A stretch of 8,408 nucleotides of DNA. Source: Bacteroidota bacterium. GTDB taxonomy: Bacteria > Bacteroidota > Bacteroidia > Bacteroidales > Prolixibacteraceae. Both the position numbers and the translations under genes were made by a program. Numbering within the stretch: position 1 is the stretch's first letter; every line of letters starts with the position of its first letter. This document shows positions 6,126 to 8,408 of this stretch, piece after piece. The notes under the pieces were generated by a model, which was not told where the DNA came from, searched no databases, and saw only the letters and a program-made list of their open reading frames with translations. The stretch spans positions 1 to 8,408 of the forward strand of contig JABMPI010000531.1 of NCBI GenBank assembly GCA_013203755.1, read 5' to 3'.

Positions 6126-6989
6126 ATGCTGAATATTGGAATAATTGGGATTACGGAAGTGCTTGAACCACACGTAAAACGCATTCAAAAAAATAAGAAT
6201 GTTAATGTAATTGGGAAAGCGTCGGTAGGAACCAGTACGCAAATAAATAGTTTTCATTTTTCAATTCCCGAATTTAACCGGGTTGAACTGGTGGAACGCG
6301 CCGATGTTTTGCTGGTTGATAATTCGTCGCGCTTGCCGTATGATATGCTTTGCGATATTATAAAAAGAGGGAAGCATATTTTTACTACAGAATATTTAGA
6401 TCTTACGATTGACGAGTGTTCGCAATTGGCTAAATTGGCTAATGAGTCGCGGTCGGTTGTTCAAGTAAGTAATCCATTTTGTTTTACACCCGCCATTCAA
6501 TGGCTGAGCAACAATTTTAAGGCGCCTCTGCTTTTAGATATTTCTAAATTCTCTAACTATGAAGATCAGCGCAAAACATTGTATTCAATGCTTTTGATGT
6601 TAATTGGAATTACAGGAATTAGCCCTAAAAAAATAGGAGTAACAGCTTTTGAATCGGTTGAGAAAAAGACTACTTTTTCGAATGTACGGCTAGAATTTGG
6701 AAATGCATCGGTTGTAAACTTAAATTTTGGCAGCCAGATTTCGCAGGATAAATTTAAAATTAAAGGTTACTCAAAAAATAAATTTGTTGTGTTCAATTTA
6801 AATAAGGAAACATATTCCTTTAACAATGAAACACTCGATTTGTCTGGTTATTCAGTTGAAAATGAGTTTGATTCATTTGTTGATGCAATACAGAATAATT
6901 CCCATAAAAATAGCCGTTTGGAAGATTACCTGGCAGCAACGATTTTATTTAAATTAATCAATAAAAAAATAGTGCAACATATTGATTAA
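6126..6989 (+). CDS. Degenerate Gfo/Idh/MocA-type oxidoreductase-like protein
   Basis: This 287-residue protein follows the outline of NAD(P)-dependent Gfo/Idh/MocA sugar oxidoreductases but is shorter than their usual 320-350. The N-terminus MLNIGIIGITEVLEPHV resembles a first Rossmann strand and loop, yet the glycine motif is incomplete (Gly5 and Gly8, then no third Gly). The strand RADVLLVDNSSRLPYDML (58-75) and helix before GKHIFTTEYLDLT (82-94) match the place where active members have GKHVxxEKPLAxT. Here the E-K-P triplet with the catalytic lysine is replaced by T88-E89-Y90. NPFCFTPAIQWL (116-127) matches the ERFNPAI-like segment, and the end EFDSFVDAIQNNSHKNSRLEDYLAAT (247-272) is the typical C-terminal motif. 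The region where a conserved His-Asp would lie reads KTLYSMLL (150-157). It precedes a sugar-phosphate transferase, so a polysaccharide-related role is plausible. Probably catalytically altered or inactive; family assignment moderate. Confidence 0.75.
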   Translation: MLNIGIIGITEVLEPHVKRIQKNKNVNVIGKASVGTSTQINSFHFSIPEFNRVELVERADVLLVDNSSRLPYDMLCDIIKRGKHIFTTEYLDLTIDECSQLAKLANESRSVVQVSNPFCFTPAIQWLSNNFKAPLLLDISKFSNYEDQRKTLYSMLLMLIGITGISPKKIGVTAFESVEKKTTFSNVRLEFGNASVVNLNFGSQISQDKFKIKGYSKNKFVVFNLNKETYSFNNETLDLSGYSVENEFDSFVDAIQNNSHKNSRLEDYLAATILFKLINKKIVQHID

Positions 6990-7015
6990 TAATGAGGGTT
7001 AAAAAATTACTTTTG
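6982..7015 (+). promoter_or_regulatory. Promoter of the sugar-phosphate transferase gene
   Basis: TTG at 6982-6984 and TACTTTTG at 7008-7015 are separated by 23 bases and match the full Bacteroidota TTG-N17-23-TAnnTTTG consensus. This is the best promoter in the window. Its -33 element lies inside the last codons of the preceding gene. Initiation near 7021 would give a leader of about 75 bases before the ATG at 7095. Confidence 0.65.
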
Positions 7016-7094
7016 CCGCAATAAATTAGAATGTCGGTCGTTTAAAGAGTGTAATTGCATTTTACAGTGCAAAAAACCAAACTTAACAGCTTCA

Positions 7095-8408
7095 ATGAAT
7101 AAATCCAGTCAGGTTGCAAAATATTTAATTTTCGACTTTTTAGCTGCGGCAATCAGCTGGACATTATTTTTCACTTACCGAAAAACCGTAATCGAACCTC
7201 AACGATTTGGTATGGATATTCCACTGGAATTTACCACACGTTATTATTTGGGTTTACTTTTTATTCCTGTTGTATGGCTTACTTTATATTACATTACCGG
7301 ATATTATAAAAATATTTTTCGGCGTTCGAGGTTGCTTGAACTGGGACAAACTTTTATTACAACATTATGTGGTGTGATTGTGATTTTCTTTACGCTTATT
7401 TTGGATGATTTTATTGATTCATACAAGAATTACTACCAGCTGTTTTTTACTTTGTTTGCTTTGCATTTTAGTCTTACATATATTTTTAGGTTAATTATTA
7501 CAACAGGTACAATTCATCGGATTCATAAAAGGAAAATAGGGTTTAATACACTTTTAATTGGGAATAACGAAAATGCTTTAAAAATTTATACTGAGATGAC
7601 TGAGCAGGTACGTCCTGCCGGTAATTTATTTATAGGTTTTGTTGGAGTTGAAAACAGCAACGTTGACTTATTAAGTGAGTATATTCCTAACCTTGGACAG
7701 GTTGCAGACTTAACCACTATTTTGAAAAACAGTGATGTTGAAGAGGTGATAATTGCATTGGAAACAGTGGAACATAAACGTTTGAGTGAGATACTGACAA
7801 TAGTGGAAAATCAGCAGATTACTATTTGGGGAATTCCGGATTTGTACGATTTTCTTTCGGGAATGGTTAAAACAAATACTATTTATGGAAGTCCGTTAAT
7901 TAAAATATCAAATGGTTTAATGCCAGGCTGGCAAGAAAATATAAAACGTCTTTTAGATGTTTTTCTTTCGCTAATTGCAATTGTAGCTTTTTTACCGATT
8001 TTTATTGTTCTGGCAGTAATAATAAAAGGCACTTCCAAAGGGTCAGTTTTATATAAACAAGAGCGCGTTGGAAGGTTTGGAAAACCTTTTTCCATTTTTA
8101 AATTACGAAGTATGTTTACTGATGCAGAAAATGGTACTCCGGAACTTTCAAAAGAAAACGATGTGCGAATTACTAAAATTGGAAAGTTTATCAGGAAAAC
8201 GCATTTAGATGAAATTCCACAATTTATAAATGTAATACTTGGAGATATGTCGCTGGTTGGGCCACGCCCCGAGAGAAAATATTACATTGATAAAATTGTA
8301 GAAAGGGCTCCACATTATACACACTTGCATAAACTTCGTCCTGGAATAACTTCATGGGGGCAAGTGAAATATGGTTACGCTTCTAATGTAGATGAAATGT
8401 TGGAACGA
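7095..8408 (+). CDS. Polyprenyl-phosphate hexose-1-phosphate transferase (exopolysaccharide initiating enzyme), 3' end beyond window
   Basis: The ATG at 7095 opens 438 codons that reach the window edge without a stop; the family is about 460-470 residues, so only the last few dozen are missing. It transfers a sugar-1-phosphate from a nucleotide sugar to undecaprenyl phosphate at the inner membrane, the first step of exopolysaccharide or capsule repeat-unit assembly. Four N-terminal hydrophobic segments lie near 9-27, 50-70, 86-104 and 113-136. A Rossmann-like domain follows, with NTLLIGNNENAL (151-162) and the strand EEVIIAL (216-222). The catalytic bac_transf domain begins at KRLLDV (284-289), then a membrane helix with Pro301, QERVGRFGKPFSIFKLRSM (322-340), the Asp372-Glu373 pair in HLDEIPQFINV (370-380) and GDMSLVGPRPE (383-393). 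LRPGITSWGQVKYGY (414-428) is typical. The sugar cannot be read from sequence. Membrane topology and catalytic residues are intact. Confidence 0.95.
   Translation, partial: MNKSSQVAKYLIFDFLAAAISWTLFFTYRKTVIEPQRFGMDIPLEFTTRYYLGLLFIPVVWLTLYYITGYYKNIFRRSRLLELGQTFITTLCGVIVIFFTLILDDFIDSYKNYYQLFFTLFALHFSLTYIFRLIITTGTIHRIHKRKIGFNTLLIGNNENALKIYTEMTEQVRPAGNLFIGFVGVENSNVDLLSEYIPNLGQVADLTTILKNSDVEEVIIALETVEHKRLSEILTIVENQQITIWGIPDLYDFLSGMVKTNTIYGSPLIKISNGLMPGWQENIKRLLDVFLSLIAIVAFLPIFIVLAVIIKGTSKGSVLYKQERVGRFGKPFSIFKLRSMFTDAENGTPELSKENDVRITKIGKFIRKTHLDEIPQFINVILGDMSLVGPRPERKYYIDKIVERAPHYTHLHKLRPGITSWGQVKYGYASNVDEMLER

Noticed and set aside
6126..6989. Pseudogene call for the Gfo/Idh/MocA-like gene
   Set aside because: The frame is uninterrupted over 287 codons, has a good -7 element and retains ordered family segments through the C-terminus. 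Altered catalytic residues suggest a changed function rather than decay.
7883..8095. Minus-strand open frame of 70 codons within the sugar transferase
   Set aside because: It lies fully opposite the catalytic domain of an unmistakable plus-strand gene and has no recognisable features.

Overview
The window looks like chromosomal DNA from a Bacteroidota bacterium, probably a Bacteroidia/Marinilabiliales-type or flavobacterial relative. The DNA is AT-rich. Ribosome binding sites are weak or absent. Several intergenic regions carry the TAnnTTTG -7 element specific to this phylum. The left edge holds the start of a PorP/SprF-family protein, which belongs to the Bacteroidota-specific type IX secretion and gliding machinery. 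The exact genus cannot be read from the sequence.

Layout. Positions 1-5963 are a run of minus-strand genes. From the left these are: the N-terminus of a PorP/SprF-like outer-membrane protein (cut by the window edge); a small exported acidic protein built from three 28-residue Trp-Met-Thr repeats, with its own intrinsic terminator; ispE (isoprenoid precursor kinase of the MEP pathway); a dispersed-repeat-type palindrome; gcvP (single-chain glycine decarboxylase); a glyoxalase II-like metallo-beta-lactamase-fold hydrolase; and pcm (protein-L-isoaspartate methyltransferase). The last two are 2 bases apart and form a short operon. Position about 6034 is the centre of a divergent promoter region. 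To its right, on the plus strand, lie a degenerate Gfo/Idh/MocA-type Rossmann protein and then a polyprenyl-phosphate sugar-phosphate transferase that runs off the right edge with 438 codons visible. That transferase has its own well-formed promoter and probably opens an exopolysaccharide or capsule locus.

How the genes fit together. The minus-strand block is housekeeping (isoprenoid synthesis, one-carbon/glycine metabolism, protein repair, thioester/metabolite hydrolysis), interrupted by a small lineage-type secreted repeat protein. The plus-strand block is the start of surface-polysaccharide synthesis. I do not see a phage, transposon, CRISPR array, RNA gene or defence system here, and no intergenic stretch exceeds about 165 bases. 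The two most interesting items are the 28-residue WMT repeat protein and the oxidoreductase-like protein that has lost the catalytic signature of its family next to the sugar transferase.
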